The notes under the pieces were generated by a model. That model had not been told where the DNA came from and made no database searches. It saw nothing but the letters and a program-made list of their open reading frames with translations. The translations under genes were made by a program, and so were the position numbers. A DNA stretch of 64,000 nucleotides from NCBI GenBank assembly GCA_022779485.1, contig JALFTC010000047.1:1-64000 (forward strand), in the 5' to 3' direction. Source of the DNA: Ruminococcus sp. (GTDB lineage Bacteria; Bacillota; Clostridia; Oscillospirales; Acutalibacteraceae). Position 1 is the stretch's first letter. Every line of letters starts with the position of its first letter. Below, in pieces: positions 55,624-64,000 of the stretch.

Positions 55624-57270
55624 TCAATACTCAACGCCGAGGATGTAGTAATAGATTGGCTGGTCGCCCTTGATAAGAGAAATATCAACGGAGTCACCGT
55701 ACTTTTCGCTGACAGCCTTGTAGGCTTCGTTTGCCTCTTCTTCGGAAATATCTTCACCGTAGATAAGGGTTACAAATGATGCGTCCTTTTTGATTACCTC
55801 TTTGCAAAGTTTAAGGAGAGCCTTTTGGGAGGACTTTTCGCAGACTGTGAGCTTACCGTCCTTAAGTCCGATAATCTCACCTTCCTTGATTTTCTTTCCG
55901 CCAAATTCGCTGTCCCTTGCGGCAAAGGTAATCTGACCTGTTACAACATTTTTGATGCTACTCTTCATAGCCTCAACATTTTCTTCCACAGTCAATGTGT
56001 CGTCATAGCAAATAAGGGCTGTAAGACCTTGAGAAATTGTCTTTGACTCAATCACAAACACATTTCTGTCCTCAATCATATCAACAGCCTGTTTAGCCGC
56101 CATAACAATGTTTTTGTTGTTAGGGAGAACTACAACATTCTTTGCCGGTGTAGCAAGTATAGCCTCATAAATGTCGTCTGTTGATGGGTTCATACTTTGA
56201 CCGCCTGAAACAATGTGGTTACATCCCATATCCTTAAACAGCTCTGTAAGTCCCTCGCCCGCTGCAACGGAAACAAATCCGATTTCTTCTGTTGGCTCTG
56301 CCTTTTCAAGCTTAGCCTTAACAGGTGCTTTTTCACCGGCATTTTTGTGCTGTTCCTTCATATTTTCAACCTTGACGGTAAGTAGCTGACCATACTGAAG
56401 TCCGTGCTGTAAAGCATCTCCGGGATTGTCTGTGTGAACATGAACCTTTACAATTTCTTCATCATCCACTACAACAACGCAGTCACCTATTGTCATAAGG
56501 TATTCCCTAAGTTCTTTTGTATCGGAAGAAGGGTTATCTCTGCCAACAATAAACTCTGTGCAATATGTGAAGTTGATAACCTCGTCAAACTGAGCAGCCG
56601 CACTGTCAAAGGAGTCAACTGTTGCATCTTCAGCGGAATTTTCGGTGTTTAATTCAACCATTTTGCCCTCAGCCAAATAGGAAAGCATACCCTGAAAGAT
56701 AACAAGAAGTCCCTTGCCGCCTGCGTCAACGACTCCTGCTTTTTTAAGGACAGGGAGGAATTTTGGAGTTAATGCAAGAGCCTCCTCGGCTGCAAAAACA
56801 ACATCAGTCCAAACGGCAACTGCATCTCCTGTTTCGGTAATAGTTTTCATTCCGCCCTCGTAAGCCATTCTTGCAACTGTAAGGATTGTTCCCTCTGTTG
56901 GCTTTGTTACTGCTTTGTATGCCTCTTCAACACCGATGCCCAAAGCATCAACCAAGTCTTCACCGTTTGCTTCCTTCTTACCGGCAAGACCCTTGGCAAA
57001 GCCTCGGAATATGATAGAGAGGATAACACCCGAGTTACCACGGGCACCTCTAAGCATTGCTGATGCTGTTTTGGATGCAACATCACAAATATCTGCATCA
57101 TCCATTTTCTTAAGTTCTTCTGCGGCTGAAGTAATTGTCATTGACATATTTGTACCGGTGTCACCGTCAGGAACAGGGAAAATGTTAAGGTCATTAAGCT
57201 CCTGTTTCTGTGAACATATATTGTTGGCACCGGAAATGATTGCATCTCTAAAAATATTACCGTTAATCAT
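55624..57270 (-). CDS. fakA: DhaL-domain fatty acid kinase-like protein (FakA/YloV)
   Basis: The 548-residue protein has an N-terminal DhaL/DAK2 kinase domain with the nucleotide/magnesium segment NIFPVPDGDTGTNM and RGARGNSGVILS, a middle domain, and a C-terminal DegV-like fold. FakA phosphorylates fatty acids presented by FakB, for phospholipid synthesis from exogenous lipid. I start at the ATG at 57270, which has AGGATG upstream; the open frame runs 29 codons further through a MITE fragment. Between spoVS and recG. Confidence 0.85.
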   Translation of the reverse strand: MINGNIFRDAIISGANNICSQKQELNDLNIFPVPDGDTGTNMSMTITSAAEELKKMDDADICDVASKTASAMLRGARGNSGVILSIIFRGFAKGLAGKKEANGEDLVDALGIGVEEAYKAVTKPTEGTILTVARMAYEGGMKTITETGDAVAVWTDVVFAAEEALALTPKFLPVLKKAGVVDAGGKGLLVIFQGMLSYLAEGKMVELNTENSAEDATVDSFDSAAAQFDEVINFTYCTEFIVGRDNPSSDTKELREYLMTIGDCVVVVDDEEIVKVHVHTDNPGDALQHGLQYGQLLTVKVENMKEQHKNAGEKAPVKAKLEKAEPTEEIGFVSVAAGEGLTELFKDMGCNHIVSGGQSMNPSTDDIYEAILATPAKNVVVLPNNKNIVMAAKQAVDMIEDRNVFVIESKTISQGLTALICYDDTLTVEENVEAMKSSIKNVVTGQITFAARDSEFGGKKIKEGEIIGLKDGKLTVCEKSSQKALLKLCKEVIKKDASFVTLIYGEDISEEEANEAYKAVSEKYGDSVDISLIKGDQPIYYYILGVEY

Positions 57271-57301
57271 TTCATCACATCCTATCCTTGGTGAACGAAT
57301 T

Positions 57302-57352
57302 TGGGAAACACTGACTAAATCTATTTTACATATTGTAAACACAGTGATTTCT
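57302..57352. repeat. Short degraded MITE in the fakA leader
   Basis: TGGGAAACACTGACTAAATC (57302-57321) matches the family end. A palindrome TTTACA-TATTGTAAA and a partial second end, AGTGATTT, follow. It is about 50 bp, an internally deleted copy. Confidence 0.5.
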
Positions 57353-57380
57353 TTCATGCCATATAATTATAACATAAAAT

Positions 57381-57405
57381 TAGGGCTTGTACAAGGCAAG
57401 CCCTA
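57381..57405 (-). terminator. Terminator of spoVS
   Basis: TAGGGCTTG pairs with CAAGCCCTA around TACAAGG, T-rich sequence on the minus strand. Confidence 0.7.
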
Positions 57406-57490
57406 TAAAAAAATCAGGTAAATATTATGAAATTCATTATCTATATTTTACAATATTATTACATTTATCAATCAATACTACAGAAAGGGG

Positions 57491-57754
57491 TTATTTCTCC
57501 ACCGCTTTTACAACAAAACTGATTGCTGTTCTTTCTTCGTCATTTATCTTAACCTTTACAAAGTCAGGAATACAAACAATGCCACATTCAGGGGCAAGGT
57601 AGCTCTTGGCAACTGCAATGGACTTTACCGCCTGATTTGTTGCGCCTGCACCCACAGCCTGAATCTCAACCTCTCCGTTTTCTCTGATAACACCTGCAAT
57701 AGCCCCGGCAACAGAAGTTGTTACTGACTTTGCTGATACCTTTAAAGTTTCCAT
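57491..57754 (-). CDS. spoVS: Stage V sporulation protein S
   Basis: The 87-residue protein is SpoVS: METLKVSAKS, the Gly-rich GAGATNQAVKSIAVAKSYLAP core and AISFVVKAVEK. The small alba-like protein influences septation and coat assembly during sporulation. GGAGG precedes the ATG. It lies between ymdB and fakA. Confidence 0.95.
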   Translation of the reverse strand: METLKVSAKSVTTSVAGAIAGVIRENGEVEIQAVGAGATNQAVKSIAVAKSYLAPECGIVCIPDFVKVKINDEERTAISFVVKAVEK

Positions 57755-57839
57755 ATTACGCCTCCGTAAAATTAATTCATTATTATTATATTAGAAATTT
57801 ATGGTAATTTCAAGAGGTAATATGAATTTTAGTAAAATT

Positions 57840-58616
57840 TTATCGCAATTCCAAAATTTCTGTATCTACTGTTTTGCCTGTGCTTTCGTCAATATCAAAT
57901 ATTATACAATCCATTTTACATTCTCCCTCTCCATAGTCAAATCTCTGAGGAAGCTTGTTTCTTAGTTTGTTAATGATTATTTCAGGCTTAACACCCAAAA
58001 CGGAATTTACCGGTCCTGTCATTCCCACATCTGTGATGTAGCCTGTTCCATTTGGCAAAATCTCGTTATCCGATGTTTGAACATGGGTGTGAGTGCCGAA
58101 AACTGCCGACACCTTTCCGTCAAGGTAAAATCCCATTGCTCTTTTTTCCCCTGTTGCCTCTGCGTGGAAGTCTACAACAGTAATTTTGCAGTCCTTAACC
58201 TTTTCCAAAACCTTATCCATAGTTCTAAAGGGACAGTCAAGGATATTGTCCATAAAGGAATTACCCATAACATTAATGACACCCACAGAAATTCTGCCCA
58301 TATCGAATATGCAGTAGCCAACTCCCGGAGTGGTTGAATTGGGGAAATTTGCAGGGCGAATGATATATTCCTTTTCATCCAAATAGGAGTAAAATTCCTT
58401 GCGTCTAAAAGCGTGATTACCCAAGGTTATCACATCCACTCCGCTGGAAAAAATAAAATCCGCAGATGATGGGGTTATTCCATTTCCGTCACTACTGTTT
58501 TCACCGTTACAAATTGTCATATCAATTTTTTTCAGCTTTTTAAGGGAAGGCAGTCTTTGACGCAAAAATTCGCTACCCACCTTGCCTACTACATCACCTA
58601 TGCACAAAATTCTCAT
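57840..58616 (-). CDS. ymdB: YmdB-type metallophosphoesterase (cyclic nucleotide phosphodiesterase family)
   Basis: The 258-residue enzyme follows TIGR00282: GDVVGKVG, NGENSSDGNGIT, TLGNHAF, DFHAEATGEKRAMG and GTHTHVQTSD, giving all dinuclear metal ligands. B. subtilis YmdB hydrolyses cyclic 2',3'/3',5'-nucleotides and affects multicellular behaviour. No rny gene is adjacent. The ribosome site is weak. Confidence 0.92.
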   Translation of the reverse strand: MRILCIGDVVGKVGSEFLRQRLPSLKKLKKIDMTICNGENSSDGNGITPSSADFIFSSGVDVITLGNHAFRRKEFYSYLDEKEYIIRPANFPNSTTPGVGYCIFDMGRISVGVINVMGNSFMDNILDCPFRTMDKVLEKVKDCKITVVDFHAEATGEKRAMGFYLDGKVSAVFGTHTHVQTSDNEILPNGTGYITDVGMTGPVNSVLGVKPEIIINKLRNKLPQRFDYGEGECKMDCIIFDIDESTGKTVDTEILELR

Positions 58617-58747
58617 TACAACACAACTTTCATTTTTCTTTGGCTTACTCGCCTTTATCTATTAATATGGACTTGATTAACTCTTACTATATTTCTTACT
58701 ATGTTCAATTATATCACAAAAGAATGCTTTTAGGCAACAGTTCTACA

Positions 58748-59917
58748 TCACTGAACAATAATTTCAGATGTTTCTGCAATGTTTTCTACTACTGTATATT
58801 TTGTGTTCATATAGTAGTAGTTTTTATCCTGGAAAAAACTATTCTCTCGTTTTTCAATATCCTTTCCCTTTAGGCAAAAGGTTTCCCACAGGGATGCACA
58901 CTTTTTTAGGGATTTTTTATTTTCTTTTAAAGAAATTTCTTTGTTCTCAATCCCCGATATATATTCCCGTGTTATGAAAAGAGGAAGATTGGTTTTGTTA
59001 ATCTCCATAACCTCTCTTTTTGTGACTGAATAATAGCTTTGCCATGGGATAGAGTCAAAGTCAACAGGAAAAGAAAACCACAGCAAATTCGCCCGTCGTC
59101 TTTCCATAGTTTCCCCTGTTTTTATTGGCATTACTCTTTTTCTAGGTAGTTTAAATGTTTTTTTGTAGTGAGTTCTTCCGAAAATTTCCGCCTCTGCCGG
59201 TACAATTCGGCTGTTGCCCTGTGCGTCAACCATTACACCGCTGACAAGGAGCTGACCTTTGATTACAGCAGAACCCTTTTTCACCATTTTAGTGCCGTTA
59301 AGCACATTTGTCTTAACTACTAAGGCATCCTTTTTCGCCTTTACATTACAGGGCTTTTTGCTACGCATTTTCTTTGGCGGTTGATACTTTTCTTTGACCT
59401 CAATTTCAGCCTTGCAGGAGGTGATGTTTATGGAAATCCACCTTATTTCAGGTAGCTCCTCTATCACCTTTCTCCCTGTTGCCTTTACATCAATTCCATT
59501 TGTATAGGCACCGCTGTAAACACCCTTATCCCTTAACACACTTAAAATCTCTGTGGTGGGAATTTCCTTGTTTCCGCTGACATTGACTATCCATATAAAT
59601 TTTGAAAAGAGGGACAAAAGGAGAACAAATAGTATTGCACCGATTAGCAGTCCTACCCTGCCCCTGTACTGCCTTATTAAAAATGGCAGACCGTATCTGT
59701 TTTGCACCCTTGTTTTAATGCCTGTTTTATTAAGGTAAAACCTTAGCCTTTTGTAGTCCTTAACAGGCATACTAAGGGTAAGTCCCCCGTTAACAGGAAG
59801 AATATCCCAATACAAAAATCCGTTTTTGTTCAGTATGTTAATTAACCTCTCCGTAAATTTTCCGCTGGCAAAAACAGAAACATATCCACGGAGAAACCTG
59901 ATTATCTTTAATATCAA
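58748..59917 (-). CDS. yqfD: Sporulation protein YqfD
   Basis: The 389-residue protein has the YqfD layout: N-terminal domain with FLRGYVSV, a membrane helix near 95-115 with GRVGLLIGAILF, then an outer part (about 120-389) with GVYSGAYTNGIDV and KKGSAVIKGQLLVSG. It is needed for efficient sporulation. TTG start with AGGTG upstream. It directly follows yqfC, as usual. Confidence 0.9.
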   Translation of the reverse strand: MILKIIRFLRGYVSVFASGKFTERLINILNKNGFLYWDILPVNGGLTLSMPVKDYKRLRFYLNKTGIKTRVQNRYGLPFLIRQYRGRVGLLIGAILFVLLLSLFSKFIWIVNVSGNKEIPTTEILSVLRDKGVYSGAYTNGIDVKATGRKVIEELPEIRWISINITSCKAEIEVKEKYQPPKKMRSKKPCNVKAKKDALVVKTNVLNGTKMVKKGSAVIKGQLLVSGVMVDAQGNSRIVPAEAEIFGRTHYKKTFKLPRKRVMPIKTGETMERRRANLLWFSFPVDFDSIPWQSYYSVTKREVMEINKTNLPLFITREYISGIENKEISLKENKKSLKKCASLWETFCLKGKDIEKRENSFFQDKNYYYMNTKYTVVENIAETSEIIVQ

Positions 59918-59925
59918 AACAACAC

Positions 59926-60183
59926 CTACATTATATATTCAAGTGAAAGGAATGTTCCTTCGATTATAAGGGAAGATGAGGACAGGTACTTTAGCTTTAA
60001 ATTCCTCCCCTTTACGGAAATAACCATCATTTTTGTGTTTATTTTAATATTCTCCTGCTCATATTTCAGCACACCTGTACTTCCCTCAATGGTCATTTCT
60101 CTGTTTCCTTTCATCTCAACAACAGGAAGTCCTGATGAGAGGGTTGCGGGTATGAGCTTTTCAAAATCTTTCGGCTTTCTCAT
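59926..60183 (-). CDS. yqfC: Sporulation protein YqfC (YabP/YqfC family)
   Basis: The 85-residue protein has the YabP/YqfC core of short beta strands (GNREMTIEGSTGVLKYEQ, VKGRNLKLKYLSSSSLIIEG). Cotranscribed with yqfD, 8 bases apart. AAGGTG precedes the ATG. These genes are usually made under sigma-E in the mother cell. Confidence 0.9.
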   Translation of the reverse strand: MRKPKDFEKLIPATLSSGLPVVEMKGNREMTIEGSTGVLKYEQENIKINTKMMVISVKGRNLKLKYLSSSSLIIEGTFLSLEYIM

Positions 60184-60253
60184 CTTGCACCTTCTTTCAC
60201 TTATTTTTACGAAAGTAAAGTTATATTTATGACAGATTGCATATATATTAAAG

Positions 60254-61318
60254 GTGAAGACTTTAAATATTTTTACCCGTTTATGTACTGCTTTATTATC
60301 TATTGCTTTTATTGCTGTCCTTCTGTTTTATACATCAACCTACAAGCAGAGTGTAACAGACGGACTAAACGCCTGTGGCAATGTGCTTGTGCCCTCACTT
60401 TTTCCTTTTTTATTTTTAAGTACATTCATTGTGGAAAGTGACTGCCTGAGCATTATCACAAAAAGGCTTGGTATAGTCAGCCGAATACTGGGAATAAGCA
60501 AAAACGGAATTTTGACACTGATGCTGTGCCTTATTGGTGGTTTCCCTGTTGGAGCTAAAACCATAAGCACTCTGTACAGGGAAAAGAAAATTTCATATGA
60601 TGAGGCAAAAAAGCTTTGCTACTGCTGTGTTGGGGCAGGTCCCGGATTTATGATTACATTTGTGGGACAGGGGATTTTTCATAGCAAGGCGTTGGGAATT
60701 ATGCTGTTTTTTTCTAATATGGCAGGGGTGCTGTTTATACTTTTTATTCATAGGAGAAACACACCTGACTATACCGAAATTAACAGTGCTTTACCTAAAA
60801 AGGGCATTGGCGAGGCACTTGTGACCTCCACAGAGGGTGCTGTAAAGGCAACACTTTCTATGTGCGGATTTGTTGTGCTGTTCATTGTGATAAACAATCT
60901 GTTAAGCCTTATCCCGTTTTGGAACGGCTATTTAGCGTCAATGCTTGAAATCACAGGCGGAATGATTAACTATGCAAGTGATATGAGATTTGAATTTGTA
61001 GGTGCATTAATAGGCTTTGGCGGAATTTGCGTACATTTTCAGATTTTTGCAATAGTGAAGGATATAAGGATAAATAAAGGGTACTTCTTTATGATGAGGG
61101 CATTACAGGGTGTGTTCTCAGGACTTACCCTCCATATACTCCTAAGGATATTTCCCGTTGCACAGGAAACCTTTGGAAATATGGATAGTCCTCCCCATCC
61201 GGCTGTTTACTCAACGCTTTGGGGAGCCGGTGCAGTCATCATACTTTCAGTAATATTTTTATTGTCAATCAAGCAAAATCACAAAAACAATCAGGAGGTT
61301 AATCTATGTGCGGAATAG
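60254..61318 (+). CDS. ylbJ: Sporulation integral membrane protein YlbJ
   Basis: The 354-residue membrane protein has about eight helices and the YlbJ hallmarks GNVLVPSLFPFLFLSTF, GGFPVGAKTI and VGAGPGFMITFVG, a nucleoside-transporter-like gate fold. It is needed for spore formation in other Firmicutes. Start is taken as the GTG at 60254; no strong ribosome site is seen. It overlaps asnB by 13 bases. Confidence 0.88.
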   Translation: MKTLNIFTRLCTALLSIAFIAVLLFYTSTYKQSVTDGLNACGNVLVPSLFPFLFLSTFIVESDCLSIITKRLGIVSRILGISKNGILTLMLCLIGGFPVGAKTISTLYREKKISYDEAKKLCYCCVGAGPGFMITFVGQGIFHSKALGIMLFFSNMAGVLFILFIHRRNTPDYTEINSALPKKGIGEALVTSTEGAVKATLSMCGFVVLFIVINNLLSLIPFWNGYLASMLEITGGMINYASDMRFEFVGALIGFGGICVHFQIFAIVKDIRINKGYFFMMRALQGVFSGLTLHILLRIFPVAQETFGNMDSPPHPAVYSTLWGAGAVIILSVIFLLSIKQNHKNNQEVNLCAE

Positions 61319-63144
61319 CAGGATGGTTTGACAGGAGCATTGATTTTTCACAGAAAAGGGAGGTACTCAGCAGAATTTCATCAACCTTGGAAAAAAGAGG
61401 ACCTGACGAAAACGGAATGTACATCACAAGGGATATTGCTCTTATTCACAGAAGGCTGGTGGTAATAGACAGAGAAAACGGAACTCAGCCAATGACAATG
61501 CAATTCAGGGACAAAAAGTACACCATTGTATATAACGGAGAGCTGTACAACACAGACGAGGTAAGGTCTATGCTAAGTGCAAAGGGGTACAAATTCCGTG
61601 GCAGAAGTGACACAGAGGTTGTGCTGAAAGCCTACATACAATGGGGTAAAAAATGTGCCGAAAAGTTAAACGGCATTTTTGCCTTTGCAGTATATGAGAT
61701 GAACACAAAGCAACTTTTCCTTTGCAGAGACAGAATCGGTGTAAAGCCACTGTTCTTTCACCAGTACAAAACAGGTATAGTTTTTTCCTCGGAGATAAAA
61801 TCTATTTTGGCAACCGGAATTGTAAAGCCTACGGTGGACGAACAGGGACTTTACGAAATATTCTTTATGGGGCCTGCAAGAACTCCGGGTTGCGGTGTGT
61901 TTAAAGATATTGAGGAGCTTCGTCCCGGTGAATTGGCAATTTACAAAAACGGACGACTCCACAGGGAATATTACTTCAAACTGGAGGCTCATGAGCACAG
62001 TGACAATCTTGAGCAGACCATTGAAAAGACAAGATACCTAATTACAGACTCAATAAAAAGACAGCTTGTGTCGGATATGCCGGTTTGCTTTTTCCTTTCG
62101 GGAGGGCTTGACAGCTCCATAATCTCAAAGGTTGCGTCCCTTCATTACAGAGAGAAAAACAGGGGCAGAATTCACACCTACTCCGTTGAATACGAAAACA
62201 ACAGCAAGTATTTTCAGAAGAGCCTTTTTCAGCCAAACAGGGATGACGACTTCATAAAAATTATGGTGAAGAACACCCATAGCATACATCACGAGGTGAT
62301 ACTGAACCACCAAAACTTAGCTGACGCTTTGTATGATGCAACTGTTGCAAGGGATTTGCCGGGAATGGCAGACATAGACTCTTCTCTTTTGCTGTTTTGC
62401 AAAAAAATCAAGCAGGATTACACCGTTGCACTTTCAGGTGAATGTGCAGACGAATTGTTTGGGGGATACCCTTGGTATCACAACAAAAACATACTGTTTG
62501 AACAGTGTTTCCCTTGGTCAAAGGATCAGACCATCAGGAGAAAAATCTTAAAGGACGGAATACTCAAGGGCGGTGAGGAATATGTTCACGAAAGGTACTA
62601 TCAAACCTGCAAACGCACCGACAAGCTGAGGAGTGACACAAAGGTAAGCGGAAGAATGAGGGAAATGTTTGTACTTAACTTCTACTACTTTATGCAGTGC
62701 CTACTTGACCGCAAGGACAGAATGAGTATGTACAGCGGTCTTGAGGTGAGAGTACCTTTCTGCGATTACCGCATTGTGGAATATGCCTACAATATGCCTT
62801 GGGAGATGAAGGCTTTTGACGGTCGTGAAAAGGGCATTGTACGAAAGGCTTTTGAGGATATTCTTCCGGAAAGTATTTGTTGGAGGAAAAAAAGCCCCTA
62901 CCCAAAGACCCACAACCCTGTGTATATGAAAATCGTCAGCAACAAGGTGCTTGACATACTTAACAAAAAGGACAGCGTGTTTGGTCAGTTGCTTAACAGG
63001 AACGGCATTATGGACATTATGGAGCACCCTGACGAGATTGAAACTCCTTGGTACGGTCAGCTTATGAGAGCGCCTCAGATTATGGCTTACATAATTGAGA
63101 TGGAGTACTGGTTCCGTAAATACAATGTGGAAATTGATATGTAG
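61306..63144 (+). CDS. asnB: Asparagine synthase (glutamine-hydrolysing)
   Basis: The 612-residue enzyme has the N-terminal glutaminase with nucleophile Cys2 (MCGIAGWFD), RGPDENG and YNGELYN, and the C-terminal synthase with the ATP loop FFLSGGLDSS near 265 and SGECADELFGGYPW. It makes asparagine from aspartate, glutamine and ATP. CAGGAGG lies within the ylbJ end, and the reading frames overlap by 13 bases, so the genes are coupled; a sporulation-linked role is only suggested by context. Confidence 0.95.
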   Translation: MCGIAGWFDRSIDFSQKREVLSRISSTLEKRGPDENGMYITRDIALIHRRLVVIDRENGTQPMTMQFRDKKYTIVYNGELYNTDEVRSMLSAKGYKFRGRSDTEVVLKAYIQWGKKCAEKLNGIFAFAVYEMNTKQLFLCRDRIGVKPLFFHQYKTGIVFSSEIKSILATGIVKPTVDEQGLYEIFFMGPARTPGCGVFKDIEELRPGELAIYKNGRLHREYYFKLEAHEHSDNLEQTIEKTRYLITDSIKRQLVSDMPVCFFLSGGLDSSIISKVASLHYREKNRGRIHTYSVEYENNSKYFQKSLFQPNRDDDFIKIMVKNTHSIHHEVILNHQNLADALYDATVARDLPGMADIDSSLLLFCKKIKQDYTVALSGECADELFGGYPWYHNKNILFEQCFPWSKDQTIRRKILKDGILKGGEEYVHERYYQTCKRTDKLRSDTKVSGRMREMFVLNFYYFMQCLLDRKDRMSMYSGLEVRVPFCDYRIVEYAYNMPWEMKAFDGREKGIVRKAFEDILPESICWRKKSPYPKTHNPVYMKIVSNKVLDILNKKDSVFGQLLNRNGIMDIMEHPDEIETPWYGQLMRAPQIMAYIIEMEYWFRKYNVEIDM

Positions 63145-63176
63145 GTATATACTTATTAATCGAAAAACGCAAAAAA

Positions 63177-63207
63177 TCACCCCTATGGAATTAACCATAG
63201 GGGTAAT
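63177..63207. terminator. Terminator between asnB and the dockerin gene
   Basis: ACCCCTATGG pairs with CCATAGGGGT around AATTAA; weak T-runs on both sides, so it could serve both converging genes. Confidence 0.65.
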
Positions 63208-63246
63208 TGTGCATTAACTATAAATCCTAAAATAAGTAAATTAAAA

Positions 63247-63552
63247 TCAGCCGTTGTAGTCAGACCAACCACCATTTTGATAAATCTTTCTGTAGTCCTC
63301 AATGTTAATGGTTGCTGTTTGTGAGCTTCCGTTGTTGCTAAAGATAATGTATTCAGCCTCAACAGGAGCTTCTATTCTATACACATTGTTGCCGATGCTT
63401 TCCATTTCTACTCCGGGCCAAGATGTTAGTTCTGTGTTGTGTTCACCCCAGTAGTATGCAAATGGCGTCCGGTTATCTGTATTTTTAAAGTACAAATAAT
63501 TTTTGTTATCGGCATTTGTTGTAGGCTGTGTATAAGTTACTGTTGTGGTACT
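63247..63552 (-). pseudogene. CBM26-like module cut off by in-frame stops
   Basis: This frame is the direct continuation of the dockerin reading frame (63568-64000) after two TAA codons, at 63568-63570 and 63553-63555, with only four codons (TTTY) between them. It reads STTTVTYTQPTTN, then a CBM26-like starch-binding module with YYWGEHNTELTSWPGVEM and EYIIFSNNGSSQT. The Thr-rich linker is thus interrupted. No ribosome site fits an independent start, so the module is likely lost from the protein. Confidence 0.6.
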
Positions 63553-63567
63553 TTAATATGTTGTTGT

Positions 63568-64000
63568 TTAAGAAGCGGTAGTCTGTCCGATAAAGAATAC
63601 GGAACCTATAGGGAAACTGCTCACTTTACCTGCAACATACTTTTGAACAAGTGTTGCGTCACTGATGTCTATATTTCCGTCGGCATTTACATCTGCGGCA
63701 ATCCTTTGAATTTCACTAAAAGTAATGTGACTGCTGATGAATTTTTGAATTGCGGAAACATCACGAATGTCAATTTTCTTGTCAAGGTTCACATCACCAT
63801 ACGAGTATTCTTCTCCCACTGTTGTTGGGTTAGTCTGTGAAACTGTAGTGTATGTTGTTGGTTTTGTTCCGCTTGTTGTAACTATTGGGTCGGTTGACAC
63901 AGCAACATCATCGTCCATAGTTGTGGCGTCAACCCACTGTCCTGTGCCGTTATCAAACACAACTGTACCGGTCTGAATGGTCATATCGTCAGTTTTGGTA
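63568..64000 (-). CDS. C-terminal part of a starch-active protein with type I dockerin (cut by window edge)
   Basis: Reading on the minus strand from the window edge: the end of a module (VVFDNGTGQW), a Thr-rich linker, then a two-repeat type I dockerin (YGDVNLDKKIDIRDVSAIQKF and ADVNADGNIDISDATLVQKYVAG), both calcium loops complete, and a short tail. The gene begins outside the window, so the catalytic domain is unknown; by its CBM26-like context an amylase is likely. Two TAA codons separate it from a second CBM26-like module downstream. Confidence 0.8.
   Translation of the reverse strand, partial: TKTDDMTIQTGTVVFDNGTGQWVDATTMDDDVAVSTDPIVTTSGTKPTTYTTVSQTNPTTVGEEYSYGDVNLDKKIDIRDVSAIQKFISSHITFSEIQRIAADVNADGNIDISDATLVQKYVAGKVSSFPIGSVFFIGQTTAS

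Noticed and set aside
58640-58873. 77-codon plus-strand frame before yqfD's end
   Set aside because: AT-rich, no ribosome site, overlaps the conserved end of yqfD on the other strand.
63439-63840. 133-codon plus-strand frame over the dockerin region
   Set aside because: Antisense of a clear dockerin/CBM26 frame; Cys-rich composition is an artefact of Thr/Asn codons read backwards.

Overview
The window looks like chromosome of a low-GC, spore-forming gut Clostridia, most likely an Oscillospiraceae/Ruminococcaceae member close to Ruminococcus bromii. Three observations support this. Starch enzymes carry type I dockerins, MucBP-like repeats and CBM26 modules (35037-41002 and 63247-64000), as in the R. 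bromii amylosome. Spore genes are present (spoVS, yqfC, yqfD, ylbJ). The housekeeping operons have Firmicutes order (dnaG-rpoD, ruvCAB, an ECF module, T-box thrS). The species call is inference; family assignments come from reading motifs, not from a search.

Layout. 1-500: right edge of an integrated element ending at a tRNA 3' fragment, with 11-bp arm-type repeats. 0.8-7.2 kb: an iron-sulfur flavoprotein, a glucose/maltose-type PTS EIICBA, a HisJ-type phosphatase, an ACT/DUF711 pair and a small membrane protein. 7.5-8.1 kb: an array of short hairpins and a four-tRNA operon. 8.3-21.1 kb: a single-direction run of thirteen genes (ruvC, ruvA, ruvB, glmM, methyltransferase, ecfA1, ecfA2, ecfT, truA, DUF5711-like, cvpA, pgsA, clpE), tightly packed with several 1-4 bp overlaps and read from one good promoter. 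21.2-25.7 kb: an accessory patch with a lipoprotein, a DUF2804 protein and phage head-module debris. The debris is two orphan MuF-type C-terminal effector domains (a JAB/JAMM-like metallo domain and a PBECR-type nuclease domain) and two tiny phage-like ORFs. A structured small RNA with a perfect sigma-A promoter lies in the same patch. 25.7-34.7 kb: pcrA, a DUF4358 lipoprotein, two tRNAs, class III fbp, a fused membrane protein and a membrane metallophosphoesterase. 35.0-41.0 kb: two extracellular pullulanases, one with a dockerin and CBM26, the other membrane-anchored. 41.4-53.4 kb: eno, rpoD, dnaG, an IMPACT protein, rpmE, a degenerate VanY-like protein, thrS with a T-box, a membrane protein, a DacF-type carboxypeptidase and a phosphoesterase. 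53.5-63.1 kb: recG, fakA, spoVS, ymdB, yqfD-yqfC, then ylbJ-asnB on the other strand. The right edge holds the end of another dockerin/CBM26 protein interrupted by two in-frame stops.

The most unusual signals are as follows. (i) A 165-bp foldback MITE is present in two ~92% identical copies. Both sit on the TA of a stop codon, so the element's own G rebuilds TAG. Several solo or degraded ends lie at gene 3' ends. (ii) A ~150-nt RNA at 25088-25238 has a perfect TTGACA-17-TATAAT promoter, a closing 9-bp stem, two hairpins whose loops can kiss over 6 bp, and its own terminator. I cannot assign it to a family. (iii) Two different phage MuF effector domains lie 1.3 kb apart with a shared linker. 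(iv) A VanY-like domain has lost its zinc ligands.
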